A DNA stretch of 47,889 nt from GCA-020352575 sp964600365 (GTDB lineage: Bacteria > Actinomycetota > Acidimicrobiia > Spongiisociales > JAENVV01): NCBI GenBank assembly GCA_964600365.1, contig CAZRJG010000014.1, positions 1 to 47,889 on the forward strand, read 5' to 3'. A model generated the notes under the pieces. That model saw nothing but the letters and a program-made list of their open reading frames with translations. It did not search any database and was not told the DNA's origin. The position numbers and the translations under genes were made by a program. Positions 18,634-26,926 of the stretch are shown piece after piece. How positions within the stretch are numbered: the stretch's first letter is position 1; every line of letters starts with the position of its first letter.

Positions 18634-19698
18634 GTGGCGAACCCATCGAAGACGCCTCCCGGAAAGGGCATCGCGGCGCACTCGCTCCGCCACGTCGCCG
18701 AACTCGCAGGTGTCTCCCTGGCCACCGCCTCCCGAGTGCTGTCGGGCTCGACCCATCCAGTGAGCGAACCCACCCGCAAGAAGGTGCTCGAGGCAGCCGA
18801 GCACCTGTCGTTCGAACCGAACCGCCTCGCCCGAGCCCTCGTCACGGCACGCTCCCACACCGTCGGCGTCATCGTGCACGACATCTCCGACCCCTACTTC
18901 GGGGAGATCGTGAAGGGCCTCGAAGATGGGGTCCATGCCGCCGACTACCGACTCTTCGTCGCCAACTCCGAACGGGACCCGTCGCGGGAACTCGCCTACG
19001 TCCGCGCCTTCCAGGCCCACCAGGTGGACGCCCTCATCTTCGCTGCCAGCTCACTCACCGAGCCCACCTACACGGAGGCGCTCACCGAGCTCGCAGAACG
19101 GTTCCGAGCCGGCGGCGGTGCCATCGTGCTCCTCTCGGACCACTTCCTCCCCGGACCGCGGGTGCTCTTCGACAACGAGCGGGCCATGACCGAGATGGTC
19201 GACCACCTCGTCGCACACGGGCACCGACGGATCGGGTACCTGGGCGGCCCCGCCGGCCTCGAGGTCTCCCGGGTTCGGCAGGAGGCGTTCGCCGCGGCAG
19301 TGCGGGCGCACGGCATCGACCACGGTGACGAGTACGTCGCCGACGCCGACTTCACGCTCGAAGGAGGCGACCAGGCGATGGGAGCCCTCCTCGGTCGCGT
19401 GGACATCACCGCCGTGCTCGCCGCCAGCGACCTGATGGCCATCGGGGCGATGCACCGGCTCCTCGGATCAGGGCGCCGTGTCCCCGATGACATCTCGATC
19501 GCCGGGTTCGACGACATCCCCCTCGCCGAGTACGGACCGGTCCCACTCACGACCATGCGGGTCCCCACCCAGGAGATCGGGCGGCGCGGCGCCTCACTGG
19601 TCCTCGACGCGCTCGCACAGCGTGACCCCGGCGACATCCGCGTCACCGGGACGCTCGTCGAGCGGGCATCCGTCGCCGAACCCCGGGGGGCCCGATGA
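18634..19698 (+). CDS. LacI-family transcriptional regulator
   Basis: A 354-aa regulator. The helix-turn-helix is SLRHVAELAGVSLATASRVL at residues 17-36. The hinge follows as EPTRKKVLEAAEHLSFEPNRLARALVTARSHTVGV. The remaining two-thirds is a sugar-binding domain of the type-I periplasmic fold (VGVIVHDISDPYFGEIVKGLEDGV, then ISIAGFDDIPLAEYGPVPLTTMRVP), the same fold as the transporter's binding protein. It presumably binds the four GG-AA-CG-TT-CC sites in this cluster and releases them when the substrate or an intermediate is bound. Its stop overlaps the hydratase start (ATGA), so regulator and hydratase are one transcript. Confidence 0.95.
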   Translation: MANPSKTPPGKGIAAHSLRHVAELAGVSLATASRVLSGSTHPVSEPTRKKVLEAAEHLSFEPNRLARALVTARSHTVGVIVHDISDPYFGEIVKGLEDGVHAADYRLFVANSERDPSRELAYVRAFQAHQVDALIFAASSLTEPTYTEALTELAERFRAGGGAIVLLSDHFLPGPRVLFDNERAMTEMVDHLVAHGHRRIGYLGGPAGLEVSRVRQEAFAAAVRAHGIDHGDEYVADADFTLEGGDQAMGALLGRVDITAVLAASDLMAIGAMHRLLGSGRRVPDDISIAGFDDIPLAEYGPVPLTTMRVPTQEIGRRGASLVLDALAQRDPGDIRVTGTLVERASVAEPRGAR

Positions 19699-20462
19699 AC
19701 GGCGATCGCCTCACCGAGTTGGCGGGCGCACTCGACGCCGCCTGGAGCAGGGCCAGCACCGTTCCCGCCCCGTCGCGCACCGACCCGGGCCTCACCCTCG
19801 AGGACGCCTACGCCGTCCAGGACCGCATCGTCGAGACTCGGCTCGCCCGCGGCGCCCGCCGCGCAGGGTGGAAGATGGGGCTCACCTCGGCCGCTCCCCC
19901 CGCCGTCCCCATCGTCGGGACCCTCCTCGCCGACATGGTCGCCCCCTCGGGCACCGACCTCCTCCTCTCCACCATGGTGGCGCCGCTCGTGGAGGCCGAG
20001 TTCGTGGTCCGCCTCGGCGCGACCATCGACCACCCCGTCTCGATTGATGACCTCGCACGCGGGCCCCATGAGGTCGCGCCCGGGATCGAGGTGATCGACT
20101 ACCGCACGGTGGACGCCACCGGGGTGGTCGATTGGGTCGCGGACAACGCCACCATCGGCCACGCCGTCACCGGGGCGTTCGTGCCGGTGGCCGCAACCTC
20201 GCCCCCCGACGTCGAGGCGTCGCTCTCCTGCGACGGTGTGCCGCTCGCCGCCGGGAAGGGATCCAGCGTGATGGGCAACCCCCTGGCGGCGGTTGCGTGG
20301 CTCTCAGAGCACCTTCTCGCACGGGGCCTGCGCCTCACCGAGGGGGAGATCGTGCTCACCGGTTCACTCACCGGGAACCATGCCGTCCCCGCGGCGCGGT
20401 CGAGCACGTTCGACGCTGACTTCGGCGCGTTGGGCTCCGTCTCCGTGCGCTTCCACCCCTGA
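19695..20462 (+). CDS. 2-Keto-4-pentenoate hydratase / oxalocrotonate decarboxylase family protein
   Basis: A 255-aa protein of the MhpD/DmpE/DmpH branch of the fumarylacetoacetase superfamily. The family pattern is seen in LEDAYAVQDRIVETRLARGARRAGWKMGLTS near residues 35-65, the metal-binding acidic region PLVEAEFVVRLG near 97-108, and VLTGSLTGNHAVPAA near 225. Members add water to 2-hydroxypenta-2,4-dienoates or decarboxylate related dienoic acids; some relatives act on 2-keto-3-deoxy sugar acids. No ring-cleavage dioxygenase is encoded nearby, so a sugar-acid or other keto-acid substrate is as likely as a meta-cleavage product. It overlaps the regulator gene by 4 bp and is followed by the O3 promoter. 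Confidence 0.8.
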   Translation: MNGDRLTELAGALDAAWSRASTVPAPSRTDPGLTLEDAYAVQDRIVETRLARGARRAGWKMGLTSAAPPAVPIVGTLLADMVAPSGTDLLLSTMVAPLVEAEFVVRLGATIDHPVSIDDLARGPHEVAPGIEVIDYRTVDATGVVDWVADNATIGHAVTGAFVPVAATSPPDVEASLSCDGVPLAAGKGSSVMGNPLAAVAWLSEHLLARGLRLTEGEIVLTGSLTGNHAVPAARSSTFDADFGALGSVSVRFHP

Positions 20463-20487
20463 CCGCGCCGCGTGAGCGCCCGTGTTG

Positions 20488-20536
20488 TTGACGACTCCCG
20501 ACCCGCTCGGTAGCGTGCGATGGCAATCGTTTTCCC
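20488..20536 (+). promoter_or_regulatory. Strong promoter plus LacI-type operator O3 for the SDR-to-racemase operon
   Basis: TTGACG (20488-20493), a 17-bp spacer and TAGCGT (20511-20516) form one of the best sigma-70-type promoters in the window. The operator TGGCAATCGTTTTCCC (20521-20536) begins 4 bp after the -10 box and covers the expected transcription start, the classic position for repression. The leader to the GTG at 20590 is about 65 nt. Confidence 0.65.
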
Positions 20537-20589
20537 ATCCGTCTTCCACCACCTTCCCCATAGGAGCCCAGGTTCGTGAGGTATCGATC

Positions 20590-21363
20590 GTGACCGGCCA
20601 GGTCTTCGCAGCCGACGCACTGCGCGACCGCGTCGTGCTCATCACCGGGGCGAGCCGCGGCATCGGCGCCGCCATCGCACTCGCATGCGCCGACCACGGC
20701 GCCGACATCGCCGTCGGCTACCGAGACAACGGCACGGCGGCAGAGGCGACGGCCGCTGCCGCCCGCTCCCGCGGGGTGCGCGCAGCCGCCTTCAGCGCCG
20801 ACGTGAGCGACCCCGAGGCCGTCGACGGCATGGTGGCCGCTGCCCTCGACCACTTCGGCCGCATCGACGGCCTCGTCAACAACGCCGGCGTCATGCCCGA
20901 GAGCCGGGTCACCGACATGGCCGTCGCGGAGTGGCGCCGCGTGCTGGACGTCGACCTCACCGGCGCGTTCCTGTGCAGCCGGGCGGTGCTCCCCGGGATG
21001 CTCGAACGTGGTTCGGGGTCCATCGTCATGATCGCCTCGCGACTGGGCCAGATCGGATTCCCCGGGGTCGCCCACTACTCGGCGGCGAAGGCGGGTGTCA
21101 TGGCACTCGCCAAGTCCATGGCGAAGGAACTCGGCCCGAGCGGCATCCGCGTGAACTCAGTCGCCCCCGGCGTCACGATCACCGACATGACGGAGGACAT
21201 CACCACCGGGGAGGTCGGGGCCCGACGACTCGCGGAACTGCCGCTCGGCCGCTTCGCCACCGCCGCCGAGGTCGCACAGAGCGTCGTGTTCCTCCTGTCG
21301 GACGCGTCCGCGCTCTACCACGGCCAGACGCTCTGCCCGAACGGCGGGGGGTTCATGCAATGA
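20590..21363 (+). CDS. Short-chain dehydrogenase/reductase
   Basis: A 257-aa classical SDR. The NAD(P)-binding motif is TGASRGIGAA near residue 18, NNAGV near residue 97, and the catalytic Ser-Tyr-Lys set appears in VMIASRLGQ and AHYSAAKAG. PSGIRVNSVAPGVTITDM is the usual cofactor-closing segment. The end LCPNGGGFMQ replaces the usual DGG with NGG. It oxidises an alcohol or reduces a ketone; beta-hydroxyacyl and sugar alcohol substrates are both possible. I chose GTG 20590 because GAGG lies 8 nt upstream and because an ATG further up would lie inside the O3 promoter. Its stop overlaps the CoA-transferase ATG. Confidence 0.9.
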   Translation: MTGQVFAADALRDRVVLITGASRGIGAAIALACADHGADIAVGYRDNGTAAEATAAAARSRGVRAAAFSADVSDPEAVDGMVAAALDHFGRIDGLVNNAGVMPESRVTDMAVAEWRRVLDVDLTGAFLCSRAVLPGMLERGSGSIVMIASRLGQIGFPGVAHYSAAKAGVMALAKSMAKELGPSGIRVNSVAPGVTITDMTEDITTGEVGARRLAELPLGRFATAAEVAQSVVFLLSDASALYHGQTLCPNGGGFMQ

Positions 21364-22919
21364 GACTCATGTCTGCCGCCGATGCGGTGCGGGAGGTGCC
21401 CGATGGGGCGACGGTGATCATCGGAGGATCCGGTGCCGGCCACGCCCTGCCGCAACGGTTCATCGACACCCTCGCCGACGTCTACTCCTCCGAGGGGCAC
21501 CCACGCGACCTCACGACGGTGCGGGTCGTGGGCATCGGCGACTTCGCCGATCGGGGCTTCTCCCAGCTCGCCCTCCCCGGCCTGCAGCGGCGCACGATCG
21601 GATCGAACATCGGGAATGAACCGCGCCTCGGGGAACTCGTCGAACGCGGGGAGGTGGAGGCCTACTCCTTCCCCCAGGGCGTGCTCTCCCAACTCTGTCG
21701 GGAGATCGCCGCGGGTCGACCCGGCCTGGTCACCGCGGTGGGCCTCGACACGTACGTCGACCCGCGCCACACCGGGGGGAAGCAGGGCTCGGCGACCGAG
21801 GATCTCGTCGAGGTCATCGAGCTCGCCGGCCAGGAGTGGCTCTTCTTCCGGGCCTTCCCCATCGACGTCGCCGTCATCCGCGGCTCCACCATCGACGAGG
21901 ACGGGAACCTCACGATGGAGGACGAAGCCGTGAAGGGCGAGATGCTCGCGATGGCCATGGCGGCCCGCACGTCGGGGGGAATCGTGATCGCCCAGGCGAA
22001 GCGCCTCGCCGCGTCGGGGAGCCTCCCGGCCCGGTCCGTGGTCGTCCCGGGGGCACTCGTCGACGTCGCCTACCTCGACCCCGACCAACCCCAGACCTAC
22101 GCCACCGAGTACTCCCCCTACTACGCAGGCGCCCTGCGGAGGCCAGCCGGCGACGCGGGCGACCCGCTCGCCCTCGACGTGCGGAAGGTGATCGCCCGAC
22201 GCTCACTCCTCGAGTTCCGCCCGGGGGACATCTGCAATCTCGGGTTCGGGATCAGCCAGCTCATCGGCGCCATCGCATGGGAGGAGGGCATCGCCGATCG
22301 GCTCGTCCTCACGGTGGAACAGGGGATCTTCGGCGGGGTACCGGTCGCCGGCAACGAGGGGGGCGCCGGCTTCAACTACCAGGCGATGATCGACCAGCCG
22401 TACATGTTCGATTTCTACGACGGCGGTGGCCTCGACATCGCCAGCCTCTCCTTCGCACAGATCGACGCACGAGGGAACGTGAACGTCCACCGCTTCCCGG
22501 GCCGTCTCCGGGGCCCCGGGGGGTTCCCGAACATCAGTGCCCGGACCGGGAGGATCTGCTTCGTGGGGACGCTCACGACCAGGGGACTGCACGTCGGCGT
22601 CGACGCGGGACGGCTCCGGATCGACGAGGAGGGAACCCTCTCCAAGTTCGTCGAGGCCGTCGACGAGGTGAGCTTCAGCGGGGCGATGGCCGCCAGGAGG
22701 GGCCAGCAGGTCCGCTACATCACCGAGCGGGCGGTCTTCGAGCTGCGGGACGGGCTCGTCACCCTCATCGAGGTCGCCGACGGCGTGGACCCGGAGGCCG
22801 ACGTCATCGCGCACATGGGATTCCGGCCGGCGATGGCCGAGGAGGTCACGACGATGGACCCACGCATCTTCGCCGGCGGGCCGATGGGCCTCGCCGAGGC
22901 GTTCGGGGGTACGCCGTGA
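21360..22919 (+). CDS. Acetate/propionate CoA-transferase-like enzyme (family I, fused alpha-beta)
   Basis: A 519-aa protein of the propionate CoA-transferase/YdiF group, in which the two subunits of family I transferases are fused. The N-terminal half has IIGGSGAGHALPQ and the GTGGK-like loop as RHTGGKQGS. The C-terminal half has FRPGDICNLGFGISQLIGA and the catalytic Glu320 in LTVEQGIFGGVPVAG, where the glutamate forms the CoA thioester. It would move CoA from a donor such as acetyl-CoA to a carboxylic acid, activating it without ATP. The start overlaps the SDR stop (ATGA), and the stop overlaps the enoyl-CoA hydratase GTG. This means the pathway passes through a CoA thioester. Confidence 0.9.
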   Translation: MRLMSAADAVREVPDGATVIIGGSGAGHALPQRFIDTLADVYSSEGHPRDLTTVRVVGIGDFADRGFSQLALPGLQRRTIGSNIGNEPRLGELVERGEVEAYSFPQGVLSQLCREIAAGRPGLVTAVGLDTYVDPRHTGGKQGSATEDLVEVIELAGQEWLFFRAFPIDVAVIRGSTIDEDGNLTMEDEAVKGEMLAMAMAARTSGGIVIAQAKRLAASGSLPARSVVVPGALVDVAYLDPDQPQTYATEYSPYYAGALRRPAGDAGDPLALDVRKVIARRSLLEFRPGDICNLGFGISQLIGAIAWEEGIADRLVLTVEQGIFGGVPVAGNEGGAGFNYQAMIDQPYMFDFYDGGGLDIASLSFAQIDARGNVNVHRFPGRLRGPGGFPNISARTGRICFVGTLTTRGLHVGVDAGRLRIDEEGTLSKFVEAVDEVSFSGAMAARRGQQVRYITERAVFELRDGLVTLIEVADGVDPEADVIAHMGFRPAMAEEVTTMDPRIFAGGPMGLAEAFGGTP

Positions 22920-23689
22920 GCGAGCTCGTCGCCATCGACCCCGGTGCCGTGACGACCATCCGGCTCCAGAACCCACCCCTCAACCTCGTCACCGTCGAGA
23001 TGACCCGGGTCCTCGATCATGCGCTCGCCACACTCGAGGGCGACCCGACGGTGCGCTGCGTCATCCTCACCGGGACTGGCGAGCGGGCGTTCTGCGCCGG
23101 GTCCGACGTGAAGGAGTTCGAATCCCTGCGCGGGCGCGTCGGGGAGGGGAAGCTCCTGCTGGAGAAGGCCGTGTATCGCCGCCTCGCCCGCCTCCCCGTC
23201 CCGACGATCGCCGCGATGCAGGCCGATGCCCTGGGGGGCGGCCTGGAACTCGCCCTCTGCTGCGATCTCCGCGTGGTCGACGAGACCGCCCGCCTAGGCC
23301 TCCCCGAGGTGCGCCTCGGGGTCATGCCCGGCTCGGGCGGCACGCAGCGACTCCCCCGCCTGGTCGGCCCGGCCAAGGCGAAGGAGTTGATCCTCATGGG
23401 CGATCTCATCGATGCCGTCGAGGCCGCCCGCATCGGCCTCGTGAACCGAGTCGCCCCCACCGGCACCGCTGTCGAGGTGGCCCGGGACATGGCGGAGACG
23501 ATCGCAGCGCGGGGCCCGTTCGCGGTCCGCGAGGCGAAGCGGACCATCGACCTCGCCGGCGACACCGCCCTCGACGACGGCCTCGCGAAGGAGTTGGACG
23601 CGTCGGAGCGGATCTTCTCCTCCGACGACATGCTCGAAGGGGCACGTGCCTTCTTCGAGAAGCGACCACCCCGGTTCACCGGCAGCTGA
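22916..23689 (+). CDS. Enoyl-CoA hydratase/isomerase family protein
   Basis: A 257-aa crotonase-fold protein. The first oxyanion-hole block is ERAFCAGSDVKEF near residues 56-68 and the second is ADALGGGLELALCCD near 100-115. The catalytic Glu is in LGLPEVRLGVMPGSGGTQRLPRL near 132. It most likely hydrates an alpha,beta-unsaturated CoA ester, though the family also includes isomerases, hydrolases and C-C lyases. GTG start, overlapping the CoA-transferase stop by 4 bp. Together with the SDR and the CoA-transferase it forms a small beta-oxidation-like unit, but no thiolase or acyl-CoA dehydrogenase is in the window. Confidence 0.92.
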   Translation: MSELVAIDPGAVTTIRLQNPPLNLVTVEMTRVLDHALATLEGDPTVRCVILTGTGERAFCAGSDVKEFESLRGRVGEGKLLLEKAVYRRLARLPVPTIAAMQADALGGGLELALCCDLRVVDETARLGLPEVRLGVMPGSGGTQRLPRLVGPAKAKELILMGDLIDAVEAARIGLVNRVAPTGTAVEVARDMAETIAARGPFAVREAKRTIDLAGDTALDDGLAKELDASERIFSSDDMLEGARAFFEKRPPRFTGS

Positions 23690-23721
23690 ACCCACGACCA
23701 CCGACGACAGGAACGAGCAAC

Positions 23722-24741
23722 ATGAGCACCACCAACATCGACCGCTTCGGCGTCTTCCTGCCCTCCTACGTCTGGCCGGGCGACGGCCCGGAGCGAGCCC
23801 GGGGGATGCTCGACTTCGCCAGGGAGGTGGAGGACACGGGGTTCGACTCGATCTTCATCACCGACCACCTCCTCGCCGCCAGCCAGTTCTACTCGGTCTC
23901 GTTCCTCGAGCCCTTCACGGCGCTCTCGCTCGTCGCCGGCGTCACCGAGCGGGTGAAGCTCGGGACCTCCGTCCTCGTCATGCCGATCCGTGAGCCCGTC
24001 CTGCTCGCCAAACAGCTCGCCACCATGCAGTTCCTCTCCAACGACCGAATCGTCCTCGGGGCGGGGATCGGTTGGTATCCGCCGGAGTACCGGAACACGG
24101 GGGTGCGCAAGGCCGAGCGGGGCGCACGCACCGACGAGATCCTCGACATCATCGTCCCACTCCTGGAAGGCGAGACCGTCACCTACAAGGGCGAGTTCTA
24201 CGACATCGAGGACGTCATGATCGAACCGCGGTCGGGCGAACGCCCCGAGGTGTGGATCGGCGGTGGCTCCCAGCTCGCCGATCCGGGTTCGCCGGACCTC
24301 CCCCGCATCGTGGAGGCGGTGAAGCAGCGGATCCTCAAGTCGGAGGGCTGGGTGCCGCGTCCGACCTGCCCGCCGGAGGACATCGCCCGCGACTGGGAGG
24401 AGCTCCAGGTGTACTTCCGCAACCACGGACAGGACCCCTCCGACCTCGTGGTCGCACACGAGAACTTCTACCACTTCGTCGGGACGCAGGACAAGGCCAA
24501 GGCCCGTGCCGAGCAGCACGAGGCGATGCTGCGGGTGATGAGCGAGGCCCGGGGACCCGAGTACCTCGAGCGCGTCTACCTCTTCGGCACACCCGACGAG
24601 GTGGTCGAGGCCCTCCAGGCCCGGGTCGACGCGGGTGTTGAACGCTTCATGCTCCACACCATGACCCCGGACCCGGCACAGCTCGAGCAGTGGGCGACCC
24701 ACATCATCCCCCACGTCCGGTTCCCCGCCGACGCGACGTGA
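23722..24741 (+). CDS. Luciferase-like (LLM class) flavin- or F420-dependent oxidoreductase
   Basis: A 339-aa TIM-barrel protein of the bacterial luciferase-like family. Typical blocks are FAREVEDTGFDSIFITDHLL near residue 34-53, ERVKLGTSVLVMPIREPVLLAKQLATMQFLSNDRIVLGAGIGWYPPEYRNTG near 76-126, and RPEVWIGGGS near 173. Members use FMNH2 with oxygen or the deazaflavin F420 as hydride carrier; the sequence alone does not settle which. It sits 32 bp after the hydratase with its own AGGAAC ribosome-binding site and overlaps the AroE-like gene by 4 bp (GTGA). Its role in the cluster is an unexplained redox or oxygenation step. Confidence 0.85.
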   Translation: MSTTNIDRFGVFLPSYVWPGDGPERARGMLDFAREVEDTGFDSIFITDHLLAASQFYSVSFLEPFTALSLVAGVTERVKLGTSVLVMPIREPVLLAKQLATMQFLSNDRIVLGAGIGWYPPEYRNTGVRKAERGARTDEILDIIVPLLEGETVTYKGEFYDIEDVMIEPRSGERPEVWIGGGSQLADPGSPDLPRIVEAVKQRILKSEGWVPRPTCPPEDIARDWEELQVYFRNHGQDPSDLVVAHENFYHFVGTQDKAKARAEQHEAMLRVMSEARGPEYLERVYLFGTPDEVVEALQARVDAGVERFMLHTMTPDPAQLEQWATHIIPHVRFPADAT

Positions 24742-25577
24742 CCCGCCGCGTCGCCCTCATCGGCCAACCCCTCAAGCGGCGGCACTCCGAGGTGATGCAC
24801 AACGCCGCGTTCGCCGCCCACGGGATCGATGCCGCCTACGAGCTGTGGGCCATCGACCCCGGGCAGGTGGCGGGGTTCTTCGAGGAGGTGCGGGGCCCCG
24901 AGTGGCTCGGCTTCGGCGTGACGGCCCCCTACAAGCAGGTTTCCATGGGCCACCTCGATGAGGTGGAGCCCGGGGCGCGGGCGATCGGCGCGGTCAACAA
25001 CGGCGTCAGGACCGAGGACGGGTCACTCGTCGGCTTCAACACCGACGCATCCGGGTTCATCTCGGCGGTGGCGTCCACGGGTGTCTCGATCGTCGGCCGT
25101 GACGCCGTCGTCATCGGTGCCGGGGGAGCCGCTCGTGCGGTCACCTGGGCGCTCCTCGACGCGGGGGTGTCGTCGGTGTTCGTGGCCAACCGCACACCCC
25201 AGACAGCACGGATGCTGGCCGAGGACTTCTCAGGCTTCGGGCGTATCACCACCGGGTCACTCGACGACGCCGCCCTCACCGATGCCCTCGAGGACGCCGC
25301 CATCGCCGTGAACGCCTCGACCATGGGGATGGTCACCGACGACGTCGCCTTCGACGTGGCCCCGCTCCCCGCCGACGCCCTCGTCTTCGACCTCGTGTAC
25401 GTCCCACCCGAGACGCCGCTCGTCGCTGCCGCCCGGTCCCGGGGGCTCCCGGTGTGCAACGGCCTCGAGATGCTCGTGCGGCAGGGAGAGGTGGCCTTCG
25501 AGCGGTGGACGGGGATCGGGGCCACTGCCGACGTGATGCGCGCCGCCCTGGGGCAGTGGCTCGGGACGGCCGGCTGA
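24738..25577 (+). CDS. Shikimate dehydrogenase-family protein (AroE-like, altered substrate site)
   Basis: A 279-aa AroE-fold dehydrogenase. The catalytic Lys (GVTAPYKQ), Asn (GAVNNG) and Asp (GFNTDASG) are kept, and the NADP-binding loop is VIGAGGAARAV near residue 126. The C-terminal NGLEMLVRQGEVAFERWTG is also canonical. The N-terminal motif is not: where AroE has HSxSP before the conserved HN, this protein reads RRHSEVMHN, so the first of the two carboxylate-binding serines is Arg and the Pro is Glu. This argues for a substrate other than shikimate. Its place inside a regulated catabolic run, between an LLM oxidoreductase and a racemase, supports a catabolic role. Confidence 0.82.
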   Translation: MTRRVALIGQPLKRRHSEVMHNAAFAAHGIDAAYELWAIDPGQVAGFFEEVRGPEWLGFGVTAPYKQVSMGHLDEVEPGARAIGAVNNGVRTEDGSLVGFNTDASGFISAVASTGVSIVGRDAVVIGAGGAARAVTWALLDAGVSSVFVANRTPQTARMLAEDFSGFGRITTGSLDDAALTDALEDAAIAVNASTMGMVTDDVAFDVAPLPADALVFDLVYVPPETPLVAAARSRGLPVCNGLEMLVRQGEVAFERWTGIGATADVMRAALGQWLGTAG

Positions 25578-25578
25578 C

Positions 25579-26817
25579 GTGCCCGGGGCGATGGATCGCG
25601 CGCTGGAGGAGGCAGGGCTCCCCCCGCTCCAGCGATCGGCTTGGGTGGAGGTGGACCTCGACACCCTGACGGCAAACGCCTCGGCGCTCCACACCCTCGT
25701 CAGCCCCGCCATCGTCGCCGCTGTGGTGAAGGCCGACGGGTACGGCCACGGCCTCGAGATGGCGGCTCGGTGCGCCGCGGCGGGTGGCGCCGACTGGCTC
25801 TGCGTCGCCAACGCCGCCGAGGCTGAACGCCTCCGCGACGACGGGTACCCGGGTCGAGCCTTCGTCCTGTACCCCGTCCCACCACGGATCCTCCCCCGCA
25901 TGGCACGACTGGGGATCGATGTCACGGTGGGATCGACCGGCGGGCCCGAGGGCATCGCCGGTGCGCTCGGCCCCGACGACCCAGTGCTCTCGGTGCACGT
26001 CGAGGTCGACACCGGGATGACGAGGGGCGGTGTGCCACCCGAGGATGCCGTGGCCGTGGCCGTGGCCATCGCCTCGTCGTCCTCGATGCGACTGGCCGGG
26101 ACGTGGACCCACCTCGCCGCACCCGAGGACCCGGCGTCGGTGGCGCGCCAGCTCGAGCGCTTCGAGGCGGTGCTCGCCGGGCTCGCCGCCCACGGGATCG
26201 ACCCGGGTGTCGTCCACGCCGCAGCCTCGGGGGGCCTGCTCGCCTCGACGGCCTCCCGCCACGCGCTCGTCCGGCCCGGCCTCGCCTTCTACGGGCTGCA
26301 TCCCGACGCAGGGGACCCGCTCCCGTCCGCGGTCCGGCCCGCCATCGCGGTGAAGGCGCTCCCGGTGCGCGTCGCCGAGGTGCCGGAGGGGACATCGGTC
26401 GGCTACGCCGGCATGTGGACGGCGACACGGCCGTCGCGGATCGCCACGCTCCCCCTCGGGTACGCCGACGGATGGGCGCGTGCATCTTCCCCCGGCACCG
26501 TCGTGGCCGTGGAGGGTCGGTCGGCCCCCGTGGTGGGCCGTGTGTCGTCCGATGCGATCACCGTGGACGTCACCGATGTCCCCGCCGCCGGGGAGACCTC
26601 GGAGTTCACGCTGCTGGGACGCCACCCCGCGGTCGCCCCGGCTGCCGTCGCAGCGGTGCGCCGGACCATCTCGTGGGAGGTGCTCCAACAGCTCGGTGCC
26701 CGCCTCACGCGGGTCTACACGTCCGGTGGTCGCCCCGTCGCCATCCGCCTCGAGTCGACCACCCGGTGGATGGCCGCGCCTGGGGCCGCCGTCCCGGCGT
26801 ACCCAGGCGGAGGATGA
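25579..26817 (+). CDS. Alanine racemase-like PLP enzyme (fold type III)
   Basis: A 412-aa protein with the alanine racemase layout. The PLP lysine is in VVKADGYGHG near residue 50 and the second catalytic residue Tyr is in SVGYAGMW near 276. RPGLAFYGLHP and the C-terminal beta domain ending GARLTRVYTSGG are present. Two usual features are changed: the residue matching the carbamylated lysine before VDTGM is Glu (HVEVDTGM), and the motif MxGRVSMD is VVGRVSSD. It may be a true racemase or a relative with another amino-acid substrate. GTG 25579 is 1 bp after the AroE-like stop; ATG 25591 is an alternative. It is the last gene of the O3 transcript. Confidence 0.82.
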   Translation: MPGAMDRALEEAGLPPLQRSAWVEVDLDTLTANASALHTLVSPAIVAAVVKADGYGHGLEMAARCAAAGGADWLCVANAAEAERLRDDGYPGRAFVLYPVPPRILPRMARLGIDVTVGSTGGPEGIAGALGPDDPVLSVHVEVDTGMTRGGVPPEDAVAVAVAIASSSSMRLAGTWTHLAAPEDPASVARQLERFEAVLAGLAAHGIDPGVVHAAASGGLLASTASRHALVRPGLAFYGLHPDAGDPLPSAVRPAIAVKALPVRVAEVPEGTSVGYAGMWTATRPSRIATLPLGYADGWARASSPGTVVAVEGRSAPVVGRVSSDAITVDVTDVPAAGETSEFTLLGRHPAVAPAAVAAVRRTISWEVLQQLGARLTRVYTSGGRPVAIRLESTTRWMAAPGAAVPAYPGGG

Positions 26818-26851
26818 ACGACCCCGCCACCCCACGACCACGGCGGTACGA

Positions 26852-26898
26852 TTGACACGCCCGTGGCGGGTCGTGTACACATGGGAAAACGATTACCG
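26852..26898 (+). promoter_or_regulatory. Promoter and LacI-type operator O4 for the GMC oxidoreductase operon
   Basis: A consensus TTGACA (26852-26857) with an 18-bp spacer leads to TACACA (26876-26881). The operator GGGAAAACGATTACCG (26883-26898) follows at the expected start of transcription. An alternative -10, TACGAT at 26847-26852, lies in CGGTACGATTG, an 11-mer also present in the O1 promoter (12137-12147). The whole 109-bp gap is accounted for by these elements. Confidence 0.6.
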
Positions 26899-26926
26899 CC
26901 ACAACCCGCGAGATGCAGGGAGCAGC

